Both the position numbers and the translations under genes were made by a program. From NCBI GenBank assembly GCA_026261815.1, contig JAMPIT010000258.1, positions 16,071,001-16,135,000 of the forward strand: a DNA stretch of 64,000 nt, in the 5' to 3' direction. The DNA is from Monarcha castaneiventris obscurior. Taxonomy: Eukaryota > Chordata > Aves > Passeriformes > Monarchidae. The stretch's first letter is position 1, and each line of letters opens with the position of its first letter. This document shows, one piece after another, positions 47,661-59,200 of this stretch. The notes beneath the pieces were generated by a model. It was not told the origin of the DNA and ran no database searches. It worked only from the letters and a program-made list of their open reading frames with translations.

Positions 47661-49632
47661 GTGCCTTGATGTTAAGCAATATAGTTTTTAGTTGAAAATG
47701 TCACAAGGCCATGAAAAGAAATTGATAGAAAATTTCAGGGTTTCTTGTTGATATTTGAAGCAGCCTGTGGATTTTTGTTCTTTAACACAGATCTTCTCTG
47801 CTGTGCTACCACTTTGATTTCTGTATTGCCCAAACCAGCATGTTTCTAGGCTTAATGGCTTCACCGAGAGGAATGTGAAGGTGATTTAGTTATTTCTGTG
47901 GAGGTGATGTTACCAGGAGGAAATTGTCTTCTGAGCCCTTTCCAGTCACATATAAGGCGTTGGTTTGTTTTTAATTGAGAATTAAAATAAATAATCTCTT
48001 TCAATGTCTTTCTTTTTAATGCATATATAAATGCAACAGTACTCTGATTATCTGAACTACTTAGGTGAAGGTGTTCAGATATTTGTCTACATATGTGGCT
48101 GATAAGAAATAGTGATCCAGAGCTCGTGGAAATCAATGGAAGGACTCCCACAGCATCAGCAGGCTTTAGTGTCGACCTGTAACTGGAAGTTAAGAGACCA
48201 GGTGACTGTCAGCAGGAATTTAGAGTGGAGGATTGCACAGGCAGGGATCAGGTTTTTCTGTACTTGATAAGACTGAAGCCTCAGGCTGTTCATGCAGGTG
48301 GATCTAACACCTGTACACAGCCTCAGTGAACTGTGGCAGGCAAAAGAGGCAGTGTATTAGCAAAACTGGGAGCCAGGAGACACCAAGATTAAAGGTATGG
48401 GCACCTGAATAAGATATCAAGAGACAGCTAGGGGATAATTTTACAGTGCAGTGGCAGTAATTGCATGTGTACAAGTTCTTGCTGTGGTACATGCAAGGTG
48501 AACTTTCTCTGAGGAGTAGGGTACTCTGCGTTTACTGAGGGCTTGGGCATGGATGCAGGCAATTACTGCAGAGGTGCTGGCTCTCTGCTTGCTCCCACCC
48601 TTGTGACGAGTTCACGGGCTCATGACGTGGGGGAGAATTCATCTCACTTGCAACACTTGGTCTAAAATAGCAATTAAGGTTCCCTCAATAGTCCATGGAG
48701 ACAGAGATCCCTCCAAGTTCCTCCCACCTGTCCTGGTGGAATTCATCCCTTCTGATCACAGGTCTTTAGGAAGTTGTGGGCATTCCTGCTGCCTGCATGC
48801 AGTCAAGCTGCCATGCTCCATCACATGCACAGTCCTTCAGAGGTGGCTGTGCAATACCAGCTTTGTGCTTAACCTGCAGTCTACCTGGGAGACACAGCAC
48901 TGAACCTTCTGTGCACTGCTGTCCTCTTCCCAACAGCCTGTGTCCAGTTCCTGAAGGAACTGCCTTGAGGCAGTTGTCTCTTCCCACTGATAGTGGAGGG
49001 ACAACAAAGACAGCCATGACTGGATGGGGCAGTTCCATCACAAAGATGTGAGACCAAGAGCTGGCTGCATGGGTGCTCTGGGCTGATTGGAATGAGCTGT
49101 GGATTTGAGATTAACTTTGCCTCTGAAACAGAGTGCAGGTCCAACAGCTTATGGAGACAGTGAGCAATGACCTATCCAATAAAAGGGAGAAATGCAGCCT
49201 TGGACTGTTTAACTCCCCAAAGGACAGCTGGATTTCATGGGAGAAAAGTTGTATACGAGTTGTGATTTTAAACATGGATTGTTTAAAACAGACAAATGAT
49301 AAATAGATAAATTAATTAAACAGAAATGTATTAGGGATAATGTTAAGAAAATTAATTACAAATCCCTTTTGGTTGTGTATTGTGCTACAAAGGAAATAGA
49401 ACAATGCATTTAAGAGAGAATACTTGAGCATCAGCTATTGTTGATCGATGAACATTGCAAGATCACCTTTGAAGTTTATATTTAATTAATATATTGAGGA
49501 GCTTTATCCAGATAAAAGCCTAAAGGAGGACCAAAATACTCCTCGTAGAAATGTGCATCTTGTATATGTTTTTGAGGCACTGTAGAATATGTTTATTACA
49601 AGTTAGGGCATTTCAAACTGATGCCCTGAATT
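47661..49632. other. Noncoding stretch, nothing recognised
   Basis: Unique DNA; overlapping open frames on both strands at 48766-49144 with no motif. An AT-rich, ATTAAT-containing stretch at 49270-49500 is stop-dense. Confidence 0.45.
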
Positions 49633-49646
49633 CCCTGAATTCAGGG
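49633..49646. repeat. Perfect 14-bp palindrome
   Basis: CCCTGAATTCAGGG is a perfect inverted repeat with no spacer, preceded at 49624 by a tandem copy of CCCTGAATT. A possible dimeric binding site or a chance palindrome. Confidence 0.9.
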
Positions 49647-51173
49647 AAAACATAGGATTAACCAGAATCCTAAAAAATGTGGAAAATCACTGCTTCCCTT
49701 AGAAAATCTATTCAATACCTTCATTAATGTCATGTATATTGACTTAAATCATTGGTCAATGCTTTCTGCCTGTGGCTCTGACATTGTTACCAGGATTGTA
49801 ACTACAGCTGGCTGGAAATAGACAGTTACGCACTGTGAAAGCATTTGAGGTTTCAGAATTTGTTATCAATATCTGTAACTGCAGAGGAATGAACCCTTCT
49901 GTGTTATTGCATTCATTAGAGCTTAATGAAAGTGATGGAGTCACCCTAACGCATTTTGGGCTGGATGTATGTGCCTTGCCAGCAGCGGAGCAGTGCTGTG
50001 GTCCAGCATGTGCCTGAGTAGGAGTGTGCTGGCTCTGAGTGCCACCTGGGTGGTGGTAGGAAGGTCACAGATACCCGACACACTGTTTTTGCATAGTTCT
50101 GAAACTGTTTGCTGCCTTTGCCACTCCTCCCTTAGCACATGGAAGGTTGAGGGGGCTTTTCCAGCAGGGGTGGAAAGACAGAAGTGAAGGGAAGTATTTA
50201 TACTCACAGTGTAACAGTCATTTACAGTATGTATACTCAGTAAGAACATTTGGCATGGGGCAAATCTTTTGGTAGTGGATGCTAATTTTTACAAAAATCC
50301 TATTTTCTTGTGACAGTCCAAGCCTTTCCAGGACTGATGTGGGGAAAGGGGATGCACCTTTCCACCTGTGGCTCAGGCAAGGAGTGCTATGAAGCCCTTC
50401 AGTCCCAGCCAGCAGTGAAGGGCCTCAAGGGTGATGCCAGCACAGGAGGTGCAGTTACCTGTGCCAGAAGTGAGTGCTCTGCAGAGCAGCATGCAGTGAC
50501 AGCCTGGGAGCTAACAGAGGGAGGTTCACAAGCAAATCGTGCAGATGACAGCCTCTGCCCAATATTAGTGCCTGGGAAGCCACATTGTGTCTTTTCCAAG
50601 CCCATCCTCTTCTTCCTGTGAGTAACACCCTTCAGTAGTTCCCTCTCGAGGTTCTGGCATAATACCACAAGGAAGCGTAACTCTTTAACAGGCCAAAAGG
50701 GCAATTTCTATGAAAATCTCTTACGAAGTAAAATAACGTAGCTACACCCCTTACCAGGCATGGCAGCAAATGTCCTATGGTTTTCCTGAAGGAAAGAGAA
50801 CTCTGAATCTTTTAATTTAAAACACATGGAATGTGTCTCTTCCCAAATCAGCATCCATTTCAAAGGAGTCAGCTCTGGGACCCCACAGCTGTGCCAGGTC
50901 TGCCTCTGGGTCTGCCTCTGCTGAGCTCAGTTTTTGGGGCTGCATGTGGCCAACGTGCCCCAACAACTCCCAGAGGAAAGCTGTTCTGTTGGAGGAATTG
51001 TCTGTTAATCAGGAGACACAGGCCAGCTCTTTTAGCAATAATTAGCATGGTGCACTCGGGTATCCTGGCATAAAGAGATGAGATTTTAACACTCAGCTAC
51101 ATTTCATGCTGAAACTAATCTATTACAACCTTTGGAATTTTAATCATTGCTACCTCATTAACCTGCTAATGGA
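49647..51173. other. Noncoding stretch, nothing recognised
   Basis: Unique DNA with overlapping short open frames on both strands (up to 103 codons). No motif, exon pair or repeat recognised. Confidence 0.45.
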
Positions 51174-51314
51174 CACAGAATCACAAAATAATCTGAGTTG
51201 GAAGGAACCCAGAAGGACCATCAAGTCCAACCCTTATGCATGGCCCATACAGGAATCAGACCCGTGACCTTGGCATTATTGGCACCATGCTCTGACCAAC
51301 AGGGCTCTCCTGTC
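51174..51314 (-). mobile_element. TguSINE1-like SINE: tRNA-Ile head fused to CR1 tail
   Basis: Read on the minus strand, 51314-51241 is a 74-base tRNA-Ile-like sequence: a degenerate A box at 51307-51296 (GAGCCCTGTTGG), the AAT anticodon at 51280-51278 within GCCAATAATGCC, a degenerate B box at 51262-51252 (GGTCTGATTCC) and a 3' GGGCCA. It is followed by a CR1 3' tail (GGTTGGACTTGATGGTCC, then TTCCTTCCAACTCAG, then GTGATTCTGTG). The head is full length, so this is an intact-length but mutated SINE that would have been mobilised by CR1 enzymes. No clear target-site duplication was found, as is usual for CR1-mobilised copies. TguSINE1 is known from passerine birds. Confidence 0.85.
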
Positions 51315-52033
51315 TATAATTACACAAAAAACAAGGGGAGAAGTGTGATTCTGTAGATTTTGGAAATCCATTTCTAGTAAGCAAGAGCTCTTTTCAGGAA
51401 CTAAAGTTTGAGGAAAGCTGAATGCTGAGGGATAAATTTGCTGTTATTTTATAAAGATAGGCTGGGACTGAATACCTTGCACATCTAAACCTCAGAGTGG
51501 CTAGCAGCTGGAGATACACAAGAAATGCAGGCTAGAGCAGTGGAGGTCCCCCTTGCAGAATATATTAGGTAAGTACACACCTATTTGAAATGTCTACAGG
51601 GTTACATGGGTAGGAAAGCTATGATATCTCCTGTTCCATTATAATTTTATGTTCCTTAAAAATAAATATGCGAAGTATAGACTATAAAAGCAGGACTGAA
51701 GTCATTACTAGGCCAGATAGGATACCATCAAAATGTCTGTGACTCCCCACATACATTAGTGGTGGAACTTGCTTTCCATAAAGAGCCCATAAAATAACTG
51801 CTCTCCATACAAATCCTCCTAAAGAAAATGCTCAGGTTAAGGTCCAAATCCCCTAATGACCTTCTGGTTTTTTACATCACATATATTTTTAGTGTTCTTT
51901 CAAATGCTCCTGATGTTATTTTCCACCTTACGAGATCCCCAACAAAGTGTCACATGCCTTCATCCGCAGTAATTTCGGAGGCTGTCTCAGCGCCTGGGCA
52001 GAAGAGACTCCAGTTTGAATTTTGGTAGCTCAC
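51315..52033. other. Noncoding stretch beside the CpG island
   Basis: Unique DNA. A consensus donor TATTAG|GTAAGTAC lies at 51569 on the plus strand after a fair acceptor at about 51490, framing 77 bases, with no recognisable coding frame. Confidence 0.35.
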
Positions 52034-52200
52034 CTGCGGATCCAAGCTCCCACCCAAGTTACGTGCGAGGAGAAGGAGAGCAATGCCGAGGAGTGCAGCC
52101 TGCCCGATGCCGAGGTGCGATGCCCGTGCCCGGAGCGGTCACCGAGCCGTGCCGCAGCCCGGGGCCACCGTGCGCGTCCCCGGGGCAGCGCCGCGGCCGG
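52034..52200 (-). other. Candidate minus-strand first exon ending at a consensus donor
   Basis: On the minus strand the CpG island ends in GGATCCGCAG|GTGAGC, with the intron beginning at 52033. A GC-rich 5' exon ending in a strong donor at the edge of a CpG island is the usual anatomy of a vertebrate first exon. The transcription start cannot be placed from sequence, so the upstream limit given is arbitrary. A minus-strand open frame here stops at about 52059, so the exon may be untranslated, consistent with a start codon in the candidate exon at 44724-44575. A second donor-like GCAC|GTAACT is nearby. Confidence 0.35.
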
Positions 52201-52375
52201 GCTGCGGGCCCGGTGCTGTGTGGGAGCCCACCGCTAGATGTCCCGGGGATTAACCGGAGGCAGGCATGGCTGCGCTTGCCGATGTGGGCAGCCCGGCCGG
52301 GAGGCTGTGCCCGCTCCGTGCCGGAGGCTGGGCGCAGGGAGCAGCGCTGGAGCAAGCACCGCACCCTTCGTTTTG
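52035..52375 (-). promoter_or_regulatory. CpG island, likely promoter
   Basis: About 340 bases of very GC-rich DNA with roughly 38 CpG dinucleotides by eye, in sharp contrast to the CpG-depleted flanks. Such islands in vertebrates are usually unmethylated promoters. No TATA box is evident, which is normal for this class. The minus strand is favoured because its downstream edge is a consensus donor (see next feature), but divergent transcription is common. Open frames of about 100-125 codons on both strands are expected from GC-rich, stop-poor DNA and are not evidence of coding. Confidence 0.6.
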
Positions 52376-53209
52376 CAAAATCCCTGCTCTAAGGAGCCTG
52401 CTCGGCCTCATTTCAGCCCGTGCTCTAAGGCACGGCCATGCACACAGCGCTCCTGCTGTCAGGCCAGACTGGGGTTAAGGCTTCCGCCACCTCTCAGCAC
52501 GCAGAGCTGCCTGCCCCGGGGTCAAGCTTGTCCTTTAATTTTTCTTTTATTTTTAAGGATGTAAATTTTTAATAGAAGCAGGTGTCCCTTTTTTCTTTTA
52601 CAAGAGGATCATGAGACTCTCCATGTTGATTTCTAGGAGACTGAAGACAAATTGAAGATAGTTTTTATTTTCTGTTGTAGTCTGGAGATGTCCAGGGTTA
52701 CAAAAGGGACAGCCCAAAAGCTCAGAAACATGAAGCTGGCACTACCTTCTGCAAATCTCTGCTGCACATGAGGGGTTTAGAAATCCTTTTTCATTGTAAT
52801 GTTCCTTAACATCAAAAACACATATATTTTTTCAAATGTTTATACCAGGGGAAACAAAGGAAGCATTTATCAATATTTTTTAAAATCCATTTAAAATATG
52901 GAAATAAAGTCTAAAGCACTGCTCATCTTTTCAGAGCCCCTTAAGGAGAGTCCCAGAGAGACAGGTGTAGCTTGCTACACCTTGTATTGTGGAAATACGG
53001 GACTGGAACTGGGGAAATGAGCAAGTTGATATTACATGAGCACATGTGGGTAAAAAAAAAATTAAAAATTAAAAAAAAAAGTCACCTGGAGCCAATTGCC
53101 ATGGACTTTTTATGTGCTGGAAAACCTGTGATGATACATAGCTGGCTGAAAAAAATCAGACTTGATAGCAAAAAATATGCAGCTAGTACTTATGTCTTGC
53201 TCTTTAAGC
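52376..53209. other. Noncoding stretch, nothing recognised
   Basis: Composition falls quickly from GC-rich to AT-rich. A-rich runs occur at 53051-53081. No exon or repeat recognised. Confidence 0.45.
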
Positions 53210-53223
53210 AAAAAAAAAAAAAA
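53210..53223 (+). repeat. Poly-A run (14 A)
   Basis: A simple homopolymer with no recognisable retroposed sequence in front of it. Confidence 0.9.
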
Positions 53224-53663
53224 GGAAGTATGAGTTATTTTGTGATCATTTATATATTACAGGGAATATGAGACTCATTTGATTAAAACTAGCTGACAGA
53301 ATAAACCTGTTTAAAAATCCCAGCAGATTAGTTTATATAAGGCCAGGGATTACGGATATCTCCAATGTCATTCACCTTTTTTTTTTTTGGTGTGCTGCGT
53401 TATGGCAACCTTGAATATTTCTGCCCTAGCCATAGGCAGTGACATCCAGTAGTGAGGGCAAAAATGAGCAACTACAAACTTTTTTCCCCACGTCTAAATT
53501 TACCTAGTAAGTAGCTCAAAACATGGTTCTCCTCTGTGACCACCCTCAGGCTGCTGAACACTTGTAGGCAAAATGCCACCCAGCCCTTCACCTGACGAGC
53601 AGGGAACAAAGCAGCAGCAGCAGAAGAATTAAAGCATTGCCTATTGGGATTTATTTTGGGGGG

Positions 53664-53708
<45 letters not shown>

Positions 53709-53735
53709 GTTATTGTTATTGTTATTATTATTAAA
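53664..53735 (+). repeat. Imperfect (ATT)n microsatellite
   Basis: About 24 trinucleotide units; the 3' third is interrupted by TTG units (GTTATTGTTATTGTTATT). A likely polymorphic locus. Confidence 0.95.
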
Positions 53736-56700
53736 ATCTCTGGGTTTATTGCTATTAATTTGATTTTACCAAAGGAGACAAAAAATGCAGTTTAAAACCT
53801 GGGACCTTCAATACAGCAGCAAAGCCAAAACCCCTGCCAAAGAGCTGAACCCTGGGCTGCTGGAAAGGGTGAGAAGGGGGAAAAGGTCGAGTCATTCATG
53901 CTAGGAGGGGTGTGTCAATGACATTGGCTGTCGTGCTTATGGACACTGTGTGAAAACCTTCTTTATTTAACAAATTGATGTTCCCGTCTGTGGCGCACAG
54001 AAATGTAAAGCAGAGCTGGCTCTGTCAAGGCCAGCTGGCCAGGGCTGACACTTGTACCCCAGAAGTCTGAAAATGTGAAACTGCAACAGACCAGGAGAAA
54101 CTCTTCTGGAAAGCAGATCACAAGGTGAGCTTGGAAAGGAGGTCTGCTTTCTCCTGCTCTGCTGGCTTTCCCAGAGACAGGAAATGTTGGATTTGAAAAT
54201 GTCACTGAGGGAAAGGGAGGACCAGGAGGAGGAAGCCTACGGAGCAGCTCTAACCCTCTGGGTTAGAGGGACTCATGAGGCATAACAGCCCCAAGGTTCA
54301 CCATAAATCTCTCAGTGAATTACCATGTTGGTATGGATGCACTGATGGCTGATGTCCTTTGAGTTAAATAACAGAATAAACATGAATTTGTACTCTTAAA
54401 CCCCCTCCTGCTGTGTTTAATGAATTTTTAGTTCAGGATGTACATAAATAATCAGGCAAGTCAAATAACAGGAATTACATTTTACAATGAAAAATAATTA
54501 AACCTAAAGTATAGATTTAGTCTCTGTTATACAAAGAAATGTAAATAACCTCTGCCAAAAAGTACAGGAGTACACTTACTGAGCTTTAACAGTCCCACAC
54601 ACTGACGGATGGGAGGCTTATACAAATATTGTCTTTTATTATGATGTGGAAAACGTAAAGCTGTATCAAGAGTAATGATAATTTCTGAAAGCTGTTGGAA
54701 AGTAGCATAAATTCCTGCATTCTGCAATTACTTTTTTACATAAATAATAATTTCAGTTAGTTTCATTAGTTAAAATTAAAAATAGTTTATTACAAAAACA
54801 TCATTAAAATGTGCAATGTGGAGCAGAATATTCTTCTAACTGGGACATGAAGCAATAGTAAAACAGCACTGCGTCACATTTGTTATTGCTCCTCTGAAAA
54901 CTCAACAGGGAAAATTTTCTGTGGCTGAGACTTGATACTCTGTAATGCCGGCTTGAGTTTTGCTTTGTGTTGGTTTGTTGTTTTTTTTGTGAGCATACTG
55001 TTATTTCATACTCTTTTTTTCATTCCTCTGTTTAGAAAGAAAAAAGTGAACAAGTGAAGCACAACCTTTGGTAGACTGATCTGTGACACCCCATAATGTT
55101 TTGATACTGCCTTGATTTCTAATTGTGTTTTTCACATTTTTAGCAAAAGAAATATGAAAAAATCAGAAGTGTAACCTATATTATTATACTTTAATGTGAT
55201 GTTCTACTTTTCTGTTTGTAGTTCTTGAAGTTTTTGTCTTACTTCATTAAACATTTAATAAATCACTGCCAGTTTTGTGACAGATTTTAACCATAACACA
55301 AACAGCAGGAGGTGTAAACTCAGTTCAGTTCGTATAGGCATATAATATCCGTGTCGACATCATCATCCCCTCAAGGCATATTGGCAAAACGGCCAATGGA
55401 AGCTAAGCTTTTTCCGACAAAGCTTCGAAAATAAAGTTTTCTTCTTTTATCTTACTACAAATCAATTGGAGCCCTTACAGCAAAATCCTATAAAATAACT
55501 TCAAACACCGCTTCTTAGTCTAAAAATTTGTATTATGGCTAAAACTCTTTGAAGTTTTATGACTGAAGTTTGGAGAAAAATGATTTAAGTGCTATCTGCT
55601 AGACATCAGAGTGTCAAAATTTCTCTCAGTTTTCTTGACACATAAACTGCTACCTACTGTATGTTTTCCAGAGGGTTTTTTTTCTTTCTTTTAACCACCT
55701 AACCCAGCCTGCTTGATAAAAGTTACTTAACTGCAGTTTATCCCATTGAATTAATACCCTTTTAAGCTTTGGCTTAAAATAACTGATTACTTTATTTTTG
55801 ATTTTCAGCATCTCTGACAACGCAGGTGGCAAGGAGGTGGGGAAATGAGCTGCTTTGCAAGTGTCATATTGATTTTTGAATAGAAAAGAAACAGGTAAGG
55901 TGCCCAAAACAACATATTTGCAAAATGCACAACTGAGTCCTTGCTTTGGGGCAAATGTTGAAACAAGGCTTGTTGTGGTGAGCTGCTTCTCAAAGGGGAG
56001 AAAAATTCCCCCTGCAGGAAAAGCTGTAGGGTGGGTGGCTCATAGGACACCCAGAAATGCTGGCAGTAACTAAGGTTTATGCTGCTCCTTTTGAAACTTG
56101 TCAGTGGAAGAGAGCACACCCAGAGCCCCTCGCATGCTGCAGCACGAGCGGGCAATGGTTAAACACTTTTTTATTGATCCTGACACACCTAAAGGCCTGA
56201 GGAGGCCAGGAGCAGGATGTATCCTGTCCACCTGCTATCAGTCTTTTCTGTCAGGCAGAGTTTGGTCCTTTTAACCCAGGCACCCATCAGTGCCCAGCAC
56301 CAACATGCCAGTCTGTGTACAAACACCATGAAATATCATTTGGAACAGCTTTATTTGGTTAAAATTTAAAGAGTGCAAAAACCTGAGGAAGAACCTTGAA
56401 ACTAGGGGCACAAAAATAATAATTTATTCTAAATTGTACCTTTAATTTACTTTTTTTATTTAATTTTTAAAAAATCAGAAAATAATGCCAGAAATATTCT
56501 CCATAGGAGAAAAACAGTGTTGCATTGATAGAGCTGCATCAAAGTGATGCGTCAAAATTCAGTAAAATGGTTAACCATACAAAAATTAAGCAAGGAGCAT
56601 GAAATCTGCAGAGAACAATGGCAAGAAAATGTAAAAAAAACCCAAACCAACAACTGTGTCATTCTGCATAGTGCAGCCTTGCAAAATTTTATTTAGCCAA

Positions 56701-57309
56701 GATGAGTGATTTGTTTTGATGGGCAAGCAAAATATAATAATTTGAGGGAAGAAGGAGGAAAAGAGAGGGAGTCCATTGTCATCACCTTGCAAAAGGGTGA
56801 GTGAATACATTTTGTGCCTGAGCTGGTAAATTCGTAGTACATCTTTGCATGGCTGGAATAATATAATAAAGTGACTTAAATATAAATGCCATTTAAGAAC
56901 TACTCCATAGTGAACAGTTAAAATGATGGCATTGAAAAGAACTTCCTCAGCAGAGCCTGCTTTTGCTGCTAATTTGCTGAAGTAGATCTGCTGTCTTTAC
57001 TTCTCTGTTGCTCTTGACATACCCCAAGGCACGCTGGGGGCTCACCCATCATGTGCTGCCTCGTAACAAGTTAAGAAGAGGAAGCTCGGTTGTAGCATAC
57101 AAGAAACTGAAGTGTAGGTCCAAAGGGTTGCAGGAAACCATCAACTGTTTAGAATGGGCGAGCTGGAAAAAGATCTTGCCGAGGAAAACATTGCATGAAG
57201 TCAGATGGCATGTTCCCCCAGAGCAGAGCAGCCATGGAGAGCACTGTGAGCAGGGGGGAGCAGAGCTGCTTGCGGGCAGGGCGATCCAGAGCACGCTAAG
57301 GACAAAGCC
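53736..57309. other. Noncoding stretch, nothing recognised
   Basis: AT-rich unique DNA with few open frames. The interval 54370-54840 is rich in TAAT/ATTA cores but has no distinct element. No repeats of known family. Confidence 0.45.
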
Positions 57310-57470
57310 CTCTGGAAGGCCACATCATGCTTGATAGGCTTTTAATGCTAAACAATTGCAAATTGCCATTAATGCTCCAATAGAACACAGATACACAAGA
57401 CTTATCCCTTCTGTCATGAGGCATTAGGTCAAAAGAGTGGATAATAACAGCAATATTAGTCCCACCAGAG
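57310..57470. promoter_or_regulatory. Candidate conserved noncoding element
   Basis: A short repeat-free block with ACAATTGCAAATTGC and CCATTAATGC packed together (SOX-, C/EBP- and homeobox-like cores). Inference from motifs only. Confidence 0.2.
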
Positions 57471-58839
57471 AGCTGGGCTGGCACAGGCTGCCTGGGCACG
57501 TGGGCATGTTTTTGGCACTTCAGGCAGTGCCATGATCTAAGACTTTCTGTCTCTCTCATGTCACACAACACACGGTGTTGAGCAGGCCCTGGGCTCTAGG
57601 AGGCAGCTCTGAAAATGTGCTTTGCCTTTTCATGATCTTTTCACCTGGCTTGTTATGACATAGTAGGTAAAGGAAGCCTAAGACGTAAGAAAATGGCTGG
57701 GTAGGTATTAAACCTCCAAACAGTTTAACACTCTCTTCCTATACTGATTCTCCACTATAAACCACCAGGCTGCAATGCAGATGATAAAGCTCCATCTGAC
57801 AACAAAATCTTGACTTCACACTACCAGTCACATCGATCAACATCTGAACTAATGTCAGAGTCTTCTCTTACTAATGAGCTGCTGCACTGAGATGCAGCTT
57901 TGCTATCAGTCAGATACCTGTAATGAGGTAGAATGAATGGCAAGACCCCTCTTCAGACGCTTTCTCTCATCTAGCCACAGCGGGGCTTCGTTGTTCACTT
58001 ATTTTTGGTACAGACAAAGAGTTTCTTCCTGAAGGTCTCTACCAGCATCACACAGTTACTCTAGCACCTATTTTATATGTTAGCTGCAGCTGTTTGGAGA
58101 ATTTCTACCAGGAATTAATCTTTTCCTTTTTTTCCCCTTCTAATCATTTGCAATCCCGGTCCTTCCATGTAAGGGTTGTAGTCCCAGTGCTTGCATATAA
58201 TGACATTTTAATGTACACTTCAAATTCAAATGAAAGTACCTTGCCATGTTCCCAAGTTGGACGTGTTCATGTAGCATTCTGCTTTCCTTAAATTATCTGG
58301 CTACAAGGCACATTTGTCCGGGTGTTTATGCTTTGATTTTAAGCCACAGCTACCATGCAGTGGGGTATCCTATTTACCCATCCCTTAATATCACAGGAGG
58401 GATGTGCTCCAAATCCATAGCTTTCCATCAATGTAACAAAGCCACAGTAATGATTTCTTTATTTTTCTTTGCCTGTCATGCTTGCTGCTGAATGGTCTGA
58501 GCTGAAGTTACTGCCAGACCCAGAGGTTCTGCCCAAATCAGAGCTAAGGCAGTTGGTGATTTACAGCTGCAGTGATTGAAGAAGCACCCTTAAACTGTAG
58601 TAGAGGAAAACTCAATGAACAGTAAGGAAAGCTCCAACATTTGTTATAGTCACTTTCTGTTTAGTTACTAAATTAAGAGCAGGGTGGTTTTCTGTACTGG
58701 GATTAACTCTCAGCACAGACAAGTTAGCTGTTATTTGTTACTCCTATGAAAACAGTCATTACAGAAAGGCTGGGCTTGGGTTTGTGTTGCAAACTGGGGT
58801 TGTGACTTGTATCTTTCTCATCTTCCCGAATATTTCAGT
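57471..58839. other. Noncoding stretch, nothing recognised
   Basis: Unique DNA, short open frames, no repeat or exon pair recognised. Confidence 0.45.
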
Positions 58840-59200
58840 CAGGTTTTGTTTTTCTTTGTCTTAAACCAACATCTTGTGTCTCTCAGTGGCAGGTCTCAGC
58901 ATGCAATTATTTATGCACGTCTCATTCCATGCCACATAAAAAGGGTTATCAAGTTTGTATCTTTAAGACTAATGAGCTGTTGGTTAACACTTTTGAGGCA
59001 ATTAACCAGCGGTATCACTTCTTATCAACTGACAGAGATATTGTTGCATTCAAATTTCTCCACGGGGCAAGACATAGGTCTGGATTTCAGCCCCTGCTTG
59101 TTTGCCCTGACAGAGAAGGCTGCAGGTGACGGGCATGGGGAAGCCATAAATGATCCCTCTGCCTGAGCCCCGGTGTGATGGTTTATGTGGTCTCTGATAC
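58840..59200. promoter_or_regulatory. Candidate conserved noncoding element
   Basis: Contains GCAATTATTTATGCA, GGTTAACAC (HNF1-half-like) and GCAATTAACC in repeat-free sequence. A 119-codon frame crosses it without domain signals. Enhancer-like texture; untested. Confidence 0.22.

Noticed and set aside
51241..51314. tRNA-Ile gene on the minus strand
   Set aside because: The A box, B box and acceptor stem are mutated, and the sequence continues directly into a CR1 tail, so it is the head of a SINE rather than a functional tRNA.
52015..52392. 125-codon plus-strand open frame over the CpG island as a protein gene
   Set aside because: Frames on both strands are open because of GC richness; the peptide is Arg/Pro/Gly/Ala-rich as expected of CpG-island DNA.
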